From Symbiodinium natans (lineage: Eukaryota > Sar > Dinophyceae > Suessiales > Symbiodiniaceae), in assembly GCA_905221605.1 (NCBI GenBank), contig CAJNDS010000805.1, positions 1-60,000 on the forward strand: a stretch of 60,000 nucleotides of DNA. Reading direction: 5' to 3'. The notes beneath the pieces are model-generated. The model had not been told where the DNA came from. It saw only the letters and a program-made list of their open reading frames with translations, and ran no database searches. The stretch's first letter is position 1. Every line of letters starts with the position of its first letter. The position numbers and the translations under genes were made by a program. Shown here one piece after another: positions 1 to 12,422 of the stretch.

Positions 1-287
1 ACACGATATCTATATCCAAATATCTTAATTAAAAATCTTCAGAAATCCAGGGCTTGTAGACAACCCCCATTTGCATAGATAATCCTATTCATCTTCGTAA
101 ATTATATTTATTATTTTCGTGGATTGTTTTCGTGGATCTCACCTCGGAAATTTATCTCGAAGGTGTTTGGCCTAAGACCCGAAAGGACAGAGTTTTCCTT
201 CGTATTTTACCCATGGCGACAACAAAACATTCGTGGGGGTCTTGAATATGAATCATGGAAGCTTGGATAAGATCTGGATGCTGGATG

Positions 288-408
288 CCTCAAGGTCCCG
301 CACCGCTTTGTGCCCCAGCTGACGTGAGGTGCCCTGCGGTGCGCGGCACGCAAACAAGAGGGTTTGTTCGTCCTCCTTCTGCTTTTTGGGCGACCGACTC
401 ACATGTTC
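288..408. repeat. Dispersed repeat, copy A (partner at 25,194-25,324)
   Basis: This stretch is similar over about 120 bases to 25,194-25,324 on the same strand. Both begin near TCAAGG, share the block TGCCCTGCGGTGCG followed by a CGCACGCA-like segment, then TCCTCCTTCTGC, and end at ACTCACAT. Small insertions and substitutions separate them, so they are diverged members of a family and not a recent duplication. Neither copy overlaps a recognised exon. The family is unknown to me; an old transposable-element fragment is the simplest reading. Confidence 0.7.
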
Positions 409-545
409 GAGTCGCCATTGAAAAAGACATGATTCATCTAAGCTTGGGAACTCGCGGCAGCGAATGCATTGCGTTCGCTTTGACGAACGAGTAGCTACTG
501 GGCTAAATTTCCTGGAGCTTCTTTGAGGCCCTTGGGCTTCGCCCT

Positions 546-701
546 GCAATCATTAACTTACTTCCAGCTCTTCTGCTGGGATAAACTCAGTCTCCCTTCT
601 GCCGCATGGACAAATCATCAATTCGCGGCGACCGTGGCGCGGCTTTCGCCCCGCAACCATTAACTTACTTCCAGCTCTTCTGCCGGGATAAACCCAGTCT
701 C
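546..701. repeat. Direct repeat pair, 49 bp, 107 bp apart
   Basis: Positions 546-594 and 653-701 are near-identical 49-bp copies sharing TTAACTTACTTCCAGCTCTT, with four or five substitutions. The similarity extends leftwards into a GGCTTCGCCC-like segment. They lie in the region downstream of the membrane-protein gene; no gene is supported in 1-1,265. Confidence 0.8.
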
Positions 702-1265
702 GCTGCCCGCTGGGCCTCCCTGGCCTCAAGAGATTGTCCACAACCCACGCGCAAATAGAAACCAACGAAGATCACGATGAGAGCACACCTTGCTTCCGGC
801 AAGCGAGTCAAAAAAAACGCTTCCTTGTCAAGTTCCGCGGAGATTAAAAAACTTTAGAGTTTAGCGGACCCAAGCTGTTGCCAAAGCTGCAAGTTCAAAG
901 CCGCGCTGAGTATGAAGGGCGCGTTGGGGTGGACCTGCTGGGTGAAAATTTCAGGATTCCCGCAGGACGCCCGAGTCACCCTCTTCTGGCACTACGCAGA
1001 TGTCGGCATCAAAACGTCCTTTAACGACTTTGGATCGACTTTGGTCTTGCTCTCACGAAAGTTGTAATATGTCACGAGTTCGCGAACACGGCACAACAGG
1101 AAAACCTCAAGCACCACTGTCTCGGCGCGTTTCTGTTTCACGTTGCTCCCGAGGATTGGCGAGGGCTTGGGTTCAAGCTTACGGTTTAAGGGGAAAGGCT
1201 GAAAGGCTCTTGCAAAATCTAGCATCCACCTTCGAACGACTCTCTCTCTCAGCGGTATTGAAGGA

Positions 1266-1999
1266 TTAGCTTGGGCTTTGGTCACTGGCCTGCTCATAAA
1301 GCACCATGGCCGTGAGGGTGGCGAGGGACATGCCCACAGCTTCTGCGTTGAGCTTGATCAGCTGAAGGCTTATGAAGACGTTAGCATCTCCTAAGGAGTA
1401 GTAAGTGTTGAGCTTCGTGGCGCCCTGGATGCAGGTGACATAGAGAGTTCCCATAACAACTTGGGATACGATCACCACGGGCAAGTTCGGGACAGTCATG
1501 CCCAGGCAAAGAACCACCCACCAAAGGCAGAACCAAACCAAGTTGTACGGCTTTGCCGATATGGAATACCACGCGCGAGTGGCGCCGCCAGCATCAAAGC
1601 CTGCCTGCTCCTTCTCAGGTGATGGCGGCGCGAAGCGCGCAATCAACTGCAGGATCACTGCAGCCAAGATGTCGCCGGAAGACTGCGCCACTCCGGCCCA
1701 TGTCGCGGAGTGCCAGTTGTGCTGTTCCTTGAAGTAGATAGCGAAGAGGACAAACTCTGTCACATAGGCGAAGTTGTACACGCAGCTGAACAGACCAGCC
1801 AGGAAGGCAGGGAGCCAGAGACTCCTGGGCAGCCGGCTCCGCCGGTCCAAATCGGAAGGCTGGGATGGGTCCGGTGGAGGAACGGGTGGAACGCGCATCA
1901 CCAATGAGTTGCGCTGGGGTGGGATGGATTGCGCCAACAACTCGGAGACACGCTTTGCCTGCACATCTGTTGCCGTGGCGATGCTCTCTCATCTCTCTC

Positions 2000-2045
<46 letters not shown>

Positions 2046-5000
2046 CACGCTTAGCCCTCCCGAAAAGGAGTTGCCCCGAAGGGCGCGCGCGTCCGAGGTC
2101 TTGCTTGTCTCTCTCTGTTTTTGTTCCTGTCCCTGTCCCTGTCCCTGTCCCTGTCTCTATCTCTCTCTCTCTCTCTCCCTCCCTCCTCCCTCTCAAAGTG
2201 AGCAAGAGTAGGTAGATAAGAGCAAACTTTAACATACTTCGAGGTTTCTCACACCTTCGCCAAAGACTGCTGGGAAGAGTAGCTGACGCCGCTGCCACCC
2301 GAACCAGCCCGGGGCCGATTGCCGACGCTGCTGCCACCCGAGCCAGCCCGGGGCCGACCTGCCTGCAAAACAGCTCTGGCTGTCAACGTCACTCTCTCAA
2401 GCTGAAACTTTGCGCAACATGACTGATCCCCAGACTCTAGACCCCTTGCTAGCAGCTTCGTCTCCAGATTTCCGTCGTTTGTTGGGACAAGAAACGTGGA
2501 GGCAGGTTAACGCGCAAGCCGCCAAAATGCAGAGTCATAAACCTTCACAGATGAAACAATATGAAGCACCATTTCGTCAAAATAGCCGGTAGGCCACGGA
2601 CAGAGAACGCATGCAGGCAACACCATTGTCAGCAATGGAACGTGCGGAACTGTGTCCTGCCGGCCACGTTCTTTTGGGGTATGCGTTGCTTTTGACCGCC
2701 GTGGGCCTTTGCGTCTTGGCCGCGTTTGGAACCCAAACGTGTCCCTGGTTACACCTCAAGATTCAACCCTCATGACAGCGAAGGCCTCAGAGTAGTTGCT
2801 ATCCGAGCCGAAGAGGAGTCGGTTGCCCCATGGGGCCACAACTGCTTGATCCTGGGCTGGAGTTGGCTAAGTGTCCTGCAGCCTAAGCTCGCATCACCAA
2901 AATCAGGCTCGCTAATGGGCAGAACTGAGATATCCAACAGTTATCCAACCCTATCCCAGTCGCAGGGCTCAGGAAGGCCTGAGTGTTTGGCGAAGGCCTC
3001 AGCTGCTCCTATTGCATGATCTTCAAAATCTTAAACCTTCGTTTGCCTGCTCCAAGCAGGACTCCGTTGAACATGTATGCATCTTGTACAGTGCCTTGAT
3101 ACCAACCGCTACCATCAGCTTGCTTGAGCTAGACATGCCAAGATGCTGGGGTCTGTCTTCAGAAGGTGCCGGAACAATTTTTTGGACGTCGCCGTCTTCA
3201 CTGTTTGTGGATGAGCGAGCTCGATTCCGCAGAGCCCCATGGTCCTTGCGCATTGGAGTTGGGGGTCTGAAAGGCGCATGGGGATGCCTGAAGGAGCCGT
3301 GTATCAACGCTGAAGGAAGATGGCGGGTGAGCAGGAAGAGCACCAGATACAAACAAGACCACCCCAGGTACGTCCTGTAACCTTGCAAACTTTCATCCCG
3401 CAAAGGAGATGCTGGCCAGGGAAAGCAAGCGGTGAAGAATTCACAAGACCCTAAAAGACCATCACAGGAGACGTCAATACGTTGGCTCGAAAACCCACAC
3501 TCTGCAAGGAGATGGGGGCGCGATTTCAAACACAGTGCGCAAGTACGACTGTTGCGACTCTAAGCAGCATAGAGTACAAACTCTGGCGCCCGGGTGCTGC
3601 CACAGGTGTTTCGTGCTGGTTTCAGTCATGGCAGGGACATGGCAAGGAGTTTTAGGGTCTAGGCTGTTGGAGAAACCTTGCTTCAGTAGCAGCTGAAACA
3701 AAGGTTGTCCAAGGTGGGTCCAAGCGGGCCGTCCTGGTCGAGATCTTCTGCAACTGCGCCAGGAAGACTTTGCTCGGTGGGAGGTACCGCCACTACACGT
3801 ATGGACATGCCCGCCGATTCCGACCCGGGCAGCACAGAGCTCATCTCAGTCGGTTTCGAATCCTCTGTGTGGCTGTAGCATCGACGGCAACATCGACGGC
3901 ATAGGTCTGCGATACTTTTGTGCACACATGGCTCCACCACGAGCACACCACACACGACCACTTGTAGGCAGACGTGCGCAATGACTACGCCCGGCCAACG
4001 GGCCAGGTCGTAGATGGCCCCACCAATGGTGGAGGCACTCGCGTAGCCCAGCACATAGCCTAGACCGTATGCTGAAACCATTCAGAGTCTGCGCTGCTCT
4101 CATTACACCAACCCGCCTAGAAACTCCAAGCTGCTAACAAGCGGAGGCCAAAAAACACTGCAGCTGGCAAGAGGTTGCGTAAGTGGCTTCGCTCTCCGAC
4201 TCTGAGAAGTGGAAGAAGACAATGGCGTCGTTGGTGAGAACAGCATCCAAGCATATGCTCACGAACATCTGCAAAGCCACATACCACTCCTCTGGCACCA
4301 GGCAAGATCCGACAGTCGGTCGATGGCGATTAACTAGCGCGGGCTTCGTTCATCAATTACGAAATTTACGAAAGAGTGTTTGGCGATGTCTCTCCTGCTC
4401 TGGAACATGTCTTTTCTGTTGTCGCAAGGCCGCTGAGTGCTGACAGATGGAACACGCTCTGGCAGGTCGACCGAGACATGCCGAGACTGCCCCCCTCCCC
4501 AACCCCACGCTCCTCCTGCACTGTGACCAAGACCGGCGCCAAACAGCCAAGATGCACAATGTTGATCAACAGGGAGAACCACGGGCCGAAGAGATTCGAA
4601 AGCTGAGTCATCACAAGCCTGGCCATCGAAGAGACGAGGCCAATCACGCCCAAGCGCCAGAGCGGCCATCCTGGTGTCCAGTGGGCTTAAAGGCTTGCTC
4701 AGATCGGGCATGCCAATGTTGCACTGGCTTTAGTGTTTTGGGGGGGGTCTAGAATCACAAGCTTAAAAAACTATTCTGCGAACTCCGTTTGTTCCTCTAT
4801 TATCACAAGGTTTTTTCCGGATGGTGTCCTTTTTTTGGAAGGGTTTGTGTGTAGGGTTAAGGGCTGAAGCAGCAAGGCTTGAGGCCCTGAGGGCCTTGGG
4901 CTCCAGTAATCTTAAGGAGCCGGTAGACCACGGGCTAGCCTGACTCACTGTTTAAAAACTGTTGCGTCACCCTCTATAATACACAGGCCCGGTGGGGGGG

Positions 5001-6186
5001 AAAGCTTCAGGCCTTACGGTCCTAAAGGCTTGAGGGTCTGAGGGCCATGATGGTCCCCCCAACCCCCCCCCCCAACTTGTTTGAGGGGGTCCTGCGGGCA
5101 TTTCTTTATAGATTTGTTTGGGAGGGGGGAGGGGGGGGGGCTCTCTATTAAAGTTATTCAAGGCAGTGCAACATTACCTGAATCCCGCTACTGTCCTTGC
5201 TCTTGATAGTGCAAGGAGTTCGCCGCCCAGAGCATGCTGCACAGAAGGCCGTTGCACACGGGGAGAATCACGCAGACGAGCAAAAACTTTACCCTGGCGC
5301 AGCAGCAGTCCAATTCTTACACATGCAGCTGGATCAGTGTCAGCTCCAGCAAATCTTCCAGTCTAGCTCGTGAGTAGAGGCTAGCAGAGGGTTTTAGGGC
5401 GCGGACGGTACTTGACTCACTTTTGGGCCAATGAAGCACCGATGCCCACACTCACATTCAGAACAGCGGCCTGTACCGGCAGCCCTTCCGCGGAGCATCG
5501 AGGTCCTCCATGTCCTGAGCAGCCGCCGGCTTGGCTGCGTCGTTTGGTGCAAGCTCCGAGGCTTGCGTTGCAGCACCGCTTTCGTTAGCACCTGCCATTG
5601 GACCAGGCCAGGCTACTTCACTACTTCATAGTGAAGAAATCGAATCCTGGGCCGTGTGGGCTGCGGTCAAATCATGACGTCGTGACATCGTGCAGCCCAC
5701 ATGTGCCAGTAGCCATCCTGGCATGTCGCCTTAAATATGATGTTGAAGATAGCCAGGCTTGTAAATCAATGCAGCGATTCCATCTGATGCAATCCTGGAG
5801 GCGTGCAACAACAACATGCAACAACCCAAACATGCCAACACCTACAACTTTGTCGAAGCCAAGCTCCTCTCCGAACTCAGCCGCAAGCCCCCCTATACGT
5901 GTCCTGCAGTGCCTATTTCTCCGGCCCTCAGCAATCCGTTTCGGCTAGAGCTCTCAGTTGGCGCAGGCCAGATCAAGACGATTTGAAGCGGCATACGAAG
6001 CCTGAAGCTATGGCACGCTCCTCGGTCAAGTCGCTGATTCTGCCGACTGTTTGTCAACAGAGACAGCTGTGCCGGCTCGGTTGGGGTACACATTGCAGGG
6101 TCCGGCAACACGCACAACGAGATCCCGACTAATCCGTAGATGGCCACCCCGAAGACCACCCCGCCGGAGACGAAGTGCCAAGCCAC
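1266..6186 (-). CDS. Polytopic membrane transporter, MFS-like, multi-exon, 5' end not found
   Basis: Probable exons, 5' to 3': 6,186-about 6,020; 4,669-4,516; 4,289-about 4,200; 4,071-about 3,700; possibly about 3,374-3,180; 1,958-1,266 with an in-frame stop. Each has an AG acceptor and hydrophobic helices. The first carries a helix around VSGGVVFGVAIYGLVG. The second holds two helices, including FGPWFSLLINIVHLG. The third has EWYVALQMFVSICL, the fourth YGLGYVLGYASASTIGG and a further helix. A polar serine/proline-rich loop follows. The terminal exon supplies four to six helices (LPAFLAGLFSCVYNFAYV to GMSLATLTAMVLYE). Two blocks of about six helices around a cytosolic loop is the usual major-facilitator layout, but I see no substrate-specific motif, so the family call is inferred. 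The junction 4,516/4,289 reads best as a GA-AG intron. The N-terminus was not identified. Confidence 0.6.
1984..2192. repeat. Pyrimidine microsatellites (CT)n and (CCCTGT)n
   Basis: A (CT)n run spans about 1,984-2,043. A (CCCTGT)n run follows at about 2,124-2,157, then a CT/CCT tail to 2,192. On the coding strand this is a purine tract just upstream of the last exon (acceptor at 1,958) of the membrane-protein gene. Open frames here encode only serine-leucine repeats and are artefacts. Confidence 0.9.
2285..2363. repeat. Tandem duplication, about 39 bp x 2
   Basis: Two adjacent GC-rich copies share GCTGCCACCCGA and CCAGCCCGGGGCCGA with three or four differences. They lie inside an intron of the membrane-protein gene. 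Confidence 0.75.
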
Positions 6187-8606
6187 CTGCGCGCAAGGTT
6201 CGGAGGGCTTCGTAGTTTGAAACAAGGTCTCTGAATCCTACAATCCCCCTGAGTGTGAAGCCTGCGCCGCTGAACAATAAGACTGCTCAAGTCATTTCAG
6301 AAAAGCCGTTTCGATATTCTTGGGTATTCTGCAGCAAAAACATCATGAAAGCTCAGGAAGGCAAGGCCAAGCAGGGGCTTCAATGCATTGAGGCCGTCAA
6401 CTCAGGTCCATGCCGGTTACAGAAACTGAAACGTTTCCAGCCGCCCGGTCCTACTGCCGGCGCCTGGGCCAGCATGTCCCAGCTGAAGTAGCCTCGGTCT
6501 TCAGAACAGTCTCTGCAGTGTCAACAAACTGTGTTAGTGATTTAGCCTGCAGTCAGTGAAGCACCTCTGCTTGGTTTCTGACTTGGGCTTCGTGTTGTCA
6601 GCAAGCATCAGAACCGTCTTGATCCCACTCGTCCTACTGATTACATGGCCGCCCACCGAACCTTCCAAACAGGGGTGCGACTGTTTCCCGAATCGGCATT
6701 GGCCAACGCTATGGGGTGCCAACGATAACGAGAAGAAGGTTGATGGTTCATTTGCCCGCGGCGCCAGCTTGCCCAGCGGGCTTCGGGGCTTCATCGGGTC
6801 AGAAGAGTTTTGGCGTTCTTCAATGTGCTTCAATCGCTCTGTGTCGTGAAAACGTGGCAGGGACGGCTTCGCCTCCCCTCCTGCGCGTGGCACTTGCGAT
6901 GTGCCGCGTCGTGGTCTTACAGTGTAGTGCAGCGCCGCAGGTTGGAATCGACCTTCCCCCAAAACAACCAACAACCGTCAATCTTCCCCTGAAGCCCGAA
7001 CGCCCAATGCCACATAAACTGCAGGCTGTGTGGCCGAGGGGAGGACCACAGCTGAGCGGCAGGGCCTGTGGACTCAGGCTCTGGCCATGGTAGGGTTTCA
7101 AGGGTTTACCCAAACCATCCCTGAGATCCAAATACCCCTCAATGGCTTCGTAGGGGCATGCAGTGGCATGAAGTGGGATGATGCTGCATGAGCAGGCACT
7201 GAACAGCTTCTTGGATCAAGCTTCGGCAAAGACTTGCCGTGCAACACGGGCAGGGCTTTGCTTCAGATTCGGCTGGGGGTTTTAGTGGTTTGTTGTTTAA
7301 GGCGATCCCTCGAGTTTGGCTTAACAAGCCTGAACGCACATGAGGGTTTATGACATTGCGGGACCCCTTAATATAGACCCCCAAATACTGGGATCCCCTT
7401 CTAACAAGGACCCCAAGAAGGTACCCCCCTAATATCGTCAACCCCCCCCCCCAAAACACAACCTGACTTTACCTCATGGCTCCATGGTTGTGGCCTGGCA
7501 TTCTGCTGGCATGCGCACCAGGAAGAGTGCGCGTGGCAAGACAAAAGCGCCCAAGACACCTTGAGCTCTGGATTCTGCTCGCTCTAAACTGCACTATCTC
7601 GGAAGCTAAGCTTGAATTTTGGACGTTAACCACGAACTGTTCATTCACGTCCCTGAGCCCTGCGTTGGGTTTGGGGTGAGACCAGCAACCAATGGTTGCA
7701 ACTAAGCATGCGACAGTTCAACAATCCCCGGCTTCGTAGTTCAGCACAGAACCTCGCCCCTCACTCATCCTTGAAAGGCCAAAGCTGTCGAAAAGACCTC
7801 ACCTGCTTCGTCTCGTGATTTTCGGATGGGGGCCGGCTTGCACCATGTCGTTCGCACGTTTGCATCCTTAAGCTGCCCGTGATCCGAAAACTTGTCTGCA
7901 CTTGTTGCGGGGCCCATGGCTGTGACAGCCTGCCTTGGCTTGCTGGCCATTCATTTTACGCCCCGAAAAGCCAAACCCTGCAATTCAGCCTGCCATCCCT
8001 GCTACGCCCCTTCCCATTACACGCGTTCAACCCCACCTCAGCTCTTCAGCACGAAACGTTGACGCGGCAAAGACCCGATCTCGCGCCCCCTCCGTTTTTA
8101 CTAGATGGAGAACTCAACTTCCACGATTGTTTTGGGAAAAGCTCACACCGGTGAAGACGCCGCCCCTGCGTTCCTTACATTTTCACTCGTGATAAGCCCA
8201 GTCCAAAAAGCAGGGGACATTGGATTGAGCACGCAGTTAACACCACTTTTCACACAGGTGCTTCGCACCTGTCAGTGTTCTTGGTCTCCTCTCTATAACT
8301 CTACCTTCAAAAATGAAATACTGCGTTTTCCCTGGGTGTCGTGCCTCCAAACCTACCTTGAGTCTTACCCTGCAAGAGACCATGGGACCCTGAGTGTGGA
8401 AACCCGGAATCCTTTGCCCGCGAACCTGCCATCCCCTGAGCCCTGAGCTCAACTTAACCAAAAAAGGTTCGAAACCTTCAGGCCTACTCCAAACCTCGAC
8501 GAGGCACCCAGCCGCAGCATGGGATTGTCGTCTCCCTGACGCACAGCGTAGCGATACCTTGCCGAGCCACTGCAGTTGCCATGGAAAAAAAGCAGCATAT
8601 GTGTTT

Positions 8607-8697
8607 GGATGTTCCCCCCTATACTAACAGTCCTTAATAGGGGTTATACTGTTCTAATCCTTATTAAGGACCGTCAGTACAAGGGGGAACATCCCAA
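8607..8697. repeat. Imperfect inverted repeat, hairpin or MITE-like
   Basis: The left arm starts GGATGTTCCCCC and continues through TCCTTAATA. The right arm ends GGGGGAACATCC and begins with TTATTAAGGA. Arms are about 34 bases with a few mismatches, separated by about 20 bases. The element lies in a 4.5-kb stretch (about 6,500-10,900) where I see no supported gene. It could be a short terminal-inverted-repeat element or a transcribed hairpin. Confidence 0.7.
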
Positions 8698-10976
8698 ATC
8701 CTATATGCAACTGGAAACTTCGGCTCATCCGGAAGGAAGTAGAGAGCCGCAGCTCATTCTTGGCAGTAACAAAGGGTGAGCCATCAACAGCTTCAAGTCA
8801 CAGTCAAGAAGCCCAACAGCAAAAGAATTGAACACATCACCATCAAAAGATGAAACACTCGTAGCTTGAGACTAGGAGTAGTTGTAGCAGTAGGAGGAGA
8901 AAAAAGTGCGAGTTGTTCACACACAGTTCGCATGCTGAAAAACTTCAGCATTTCTGATGGCTCACAAGTGGTATCAATTGCAGCCGCCGCCACACCAATC
9001 CAAAGAGGAAAACATCTAGTGCCAGCATGTCCTCAGCTGACTCGGGGTCACCCCGACATCGCCTTAAGGGTTGTAATGGGACTGTAGGACGACTTGAAGC
9101 TTCGGTAGAGACTATATTGCTGTTGTGATATGCGCAAGACGTCCTCACATGACTTCCACGTGACTGCGTTGCAAGCCCTGTGCAGTCCCTCACAGGCCCC
9201 CAACTTCCCATCTTCCACCAGCACCCAAACAGGCCAGGAGCAAGTTGGAACTCCCAGCGGGGAGTGAGTCGATCCGGATCTAGCAGGCCTGCGTTCTCGA
9301 AGTTTGGGGTTTAGGATGGTTGAGTTTAGGGAAGAGCAAACCCCTTTAAGACCACTACGCCTGACACTGATCCTTTTGGCAGCTTAGGCTTCGGGATGGG
9401 AGGATTTCTACAGGACACCTGAAGCCCGCGAGAAGAAAAGTGAAGTCCAAAGCTACCTAAGCTTTACACGCCTTCGAACAGAGGTGCATGCTGGATTCGG
9501 GTTTGAGCGAAGGTAGTGCAGGGCTTCGGGAGGTTTTCGGACTTATGACTCAGGGCCGAAAGGCCGGGTACTAAATTTGCTGGCAAGCTGCTGATGGGAA
9601 TCATAGCCACTGCGCCAGAACCTGCCAAGTGGATACCAGGTGTTCGGCTGAGCTGGGGTGAAGCCTCAGAAACCTTGGTTTGCAAGTATGACCCCCTCAT
9701 GAACGGCGGGAAATTGCCTTGCGGAATATACGGAATGTGGCGCCCGCGGCGCCTGGAAGCTTTTGTGAACCCTGTACAACCTTGATGTAACACAGTTGAA
9801 TCCTTCCCCAAGCGCCTGTCGAGCTGATCCCAGCCTTAATGCTCTCCAAGCGCTCCTTCACAGGGAACAAGTGATTGGGGTGGCATTCATGCACTTTCCA
9901 GTATAGAACTCCATGATGCAGAGCTCTTTTTAATCATCCCTTCTACAACAGACCCCCTGATGGAGCCTACTTGGATTCAATCGACAGGGGCACATGGACC
10001 GCCTGAGGCTTTGGATTTTTAGTCTTTCTTGTGCTGTTGCTCTGGAGAGCTTGGGGTGACGAGTCCTTAGGGAGTACGAGTGCAAGGCTGAAGGCATCAG
10101 GCCTGAAGCAGCAGAACTAAGCCCTGTAGAGACGGAACCTTAAAACCCCCGCCTCCAAACTTCTAAGTCCACTCCTCGCCGGCAAGCTCAGTCAGCTTCC
10201 GCCCAGGCTCGGAATCCAAAAGGGACTTGGCATTGCCTCAAAGCTGTCGGGCTTAGGGCCCAGGAGTTTAGCGATCGATCGAGCTTTTAACATATTTAGG
10301 ATCTTTAGGATTCAGGACTTCAGCGTGCAGTCTCTCCCATGACATATGACCCAGGCAACCGACGGCAAGCCCTGGTTGTGACACAATGGACACCCTGTGC
10401 CCTCTCGGACCTGTCATGCAGGCAAGGGGCCCCAGATAGAGTCCACGAACCTGGTTTTGTTCGAGACGACTCGGGTGAGAGCAACTATCCTCAAGGCTAA
10501 GGACTGTGCGCCGTTGAGCCCCACGCTAGACAAGGTGGGCTCAACATTTATCCGTTCAGGTTTGATAGGGCTTAGGTTGCTTTGTTTCGCGTTTAGGGTG
10601 TTAGATGGTTCTAAAGTGTCTAGGGTTGTAGATTCTTGTTTAACGCGCCAACCACACCAGCAGCAGTACCACCCCCACCCACCCACCTCATGGCCGTAAC
10701 TGGCAGTTCTGGGTTGTTGAGGAAGGCTTTTCACGGACTATGCCACTCTCAGCGTCAGAGGCACCCTATCCATGACTTCGCTTTGCTTCGCCGCAGCGGC
10801 AAAGCCGGACATAGAGACCACAGAGAAACCTCCCTCAAATATCGAACCCAAAATCCCAATCCCCTGCTAAACCCCATAACAGTCCAGTCCCTAACCCATC
10901 CCCCTAAACCCTAAACTCTAAACCGTAAACCCAGGTATCCTCGCCCTAGAGTCATGAAGAGAACCGCCCTGTTTAC

Positions 10977-11053
10977 CCCGAGGAGCTCATCGAGCTCCCC
11001 GAGCTCCAGCGCCTCTTCGGCCGGCTTGGCCGGCAGCGGCGCGCCCCGGCGTC
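10977..11053 (-). CDS. Orphan coding exon of an unknown gene
   Basis: A 77-nt segment lies between a good acceptor (TTTTTGCTCAG) and a good donor (GTAAAC). It encodes 25 residues with a charged helical character (PLPAKPAEEALELGELDELL). On the + strand it is bounded by CCCTAAA-like heptamers on its left and TTTAGGG-like heptamers on its right, as are several verified exons in this window. I do not recognise the family and could not link it to neighbouring exons. It could be a 5' exon of the downstream membrane protein or part of a separate small gene. Confidence 0.5.
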
Positions 11054-12149
11054 CTGAGCAAAAAGGGGTGAGGCTCGGGTTTTCGGGTTTTAGGACACAA
11101 CAGGGCTCAGGGTTTTCGGGCCTAGGACTTCAGCAGGGTTCTCATGTTTGAAAGGCGTTCAGGATCTAGTGCTGAGGGGTCAAGGCAACTCTCAGCAGCC
11201 CAAGCTTGCAAGGATGAACAATGCTGACCCTGCGTGCCGTATGCTGCTCTACTTCCCTATCAAGCTAGGTATATGGACCATAAACCTTCTATGGCTCATT
11301 TAGGTTTTGAAGGACCAATCATGCAAGCGCGTTGCAACCGGCACGCCTCAACAGGTCTTAGGGTCGAGGGCTTCCAGGCTTGGGGCTTTGCGGCCCCCTA
11401 AACCTGAAATCAAAAACACCATCCACCATGTTAACGGTAAAATCGGGACAGCAGACTTGATGATAGCCTCAACCTGAATTCCCGAAAGCTCTACGAGATC
11501 CATCAAATCTGCACGGAAGATCGCGGAAGCTGCCTCTCAGATCTCGCGAGGCGAGGTTTGAGCCCAACCTCTTGCCAATCGAGGGTTTCTCCGGCAATAT
11601 GGATTTATAGGGGTTTAGGAGGAGTCGGCGCCCACTCTTATTCCTTCATTTCCAGGTCTAATATTCAGTTCTCTCCTCCAAATCGCTGGTGCTTTCACCC
11701 CTGGGTTCTTGACCATTGAACCCCCAAATAGAAGTACACCATGAACGCTGGATGTGCGAGAGAAAGAAGCGCATGAACGTACAGGCGGTCGAATTGCAAG
11801 AAATGTGCTGGCGCATGAATTTCCCGCGTGAAGTGCACGGGGTAAACGTAGTGTTAGAATGAGCCGTGCGATAGTAATTTAAACCCAGAGAGCGAAGCTA
11901 ACGCGAAAGCTGCATGAACTTCCTAGAGTTGTAAGGCTGTTACTCAACTAGCGAACGCAGTGAACGGTACAGTGAATAAGATTACGAAAAAAAAAAACGA
12001 AAAAACAAACAGCATCTTGCAAGCGGGCTTAGCGTTGAGGGCTTCAGTACTGGTGGCTTTGAGAACTGGCCTTTGGGCTTTGAGGCAGAGGCCCTGGTGA
12101 CTCAAGTCTTGAAGTCTTTCGAGACCTGCAATAATTAAGGCCGAAATTC

Positions 12150-12422
12150 TAAAATTAGCGATTTGGACCCTAAATTCAAGGCTTGAACCCTTAAGTTAAG
12201 GGTTTGGGACAGTTAAGGGACAAAGCGTTTTTGGACCCTAAACCAAGGGTCTGGGACCGAAAAGTAAGGGTTTCGGATGTAGAATTAAGGGTTCAAAACT
12301 CAAAATAAGGGTTTGGACCCTAAAGTAAGGATGGACCCGGCATTAAGGGTTTGGGACCGAAAATTAAGACTTTGGGATGCAAAATTGAGGGTTCGAGACC
12401 TTCAATTAAGGGCCGGAATTCT
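12150..12422. repeat. Degenerate 21-bp tandem repeat (three heptamers per unit)
   Basis: About 13 diverged units follow a pattern close to ATTAAGGGTTTGGGACCGAAA (21 bp). Units vary by substitutions and small indels. Each unit reads as three consecutive 7-mers related to TTAGGGT/TTTGGGA, so it looks like a satellite grown from the telomere-like heptamers seen throughout the window. The surrounding 11,060-13,000 holds no gene I can support. Confidence 0.75.

Noticed and set aside
1615-2337. 240-codon minus-strand frame rich in Arg-Glu and Gly-Thr
   Set aside because: Runs through the CT and CCCTGT repeats in another frame across the real transporter exon.
3683-3700. Stop codon after the 4,071 exon taken as the end of the membrane-protein gene
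   Set aside because: The exon at 1,958-1,266 supplies the second set of membrane helices; one gene with a donor before 3,683 explains both better than two half-transporters.
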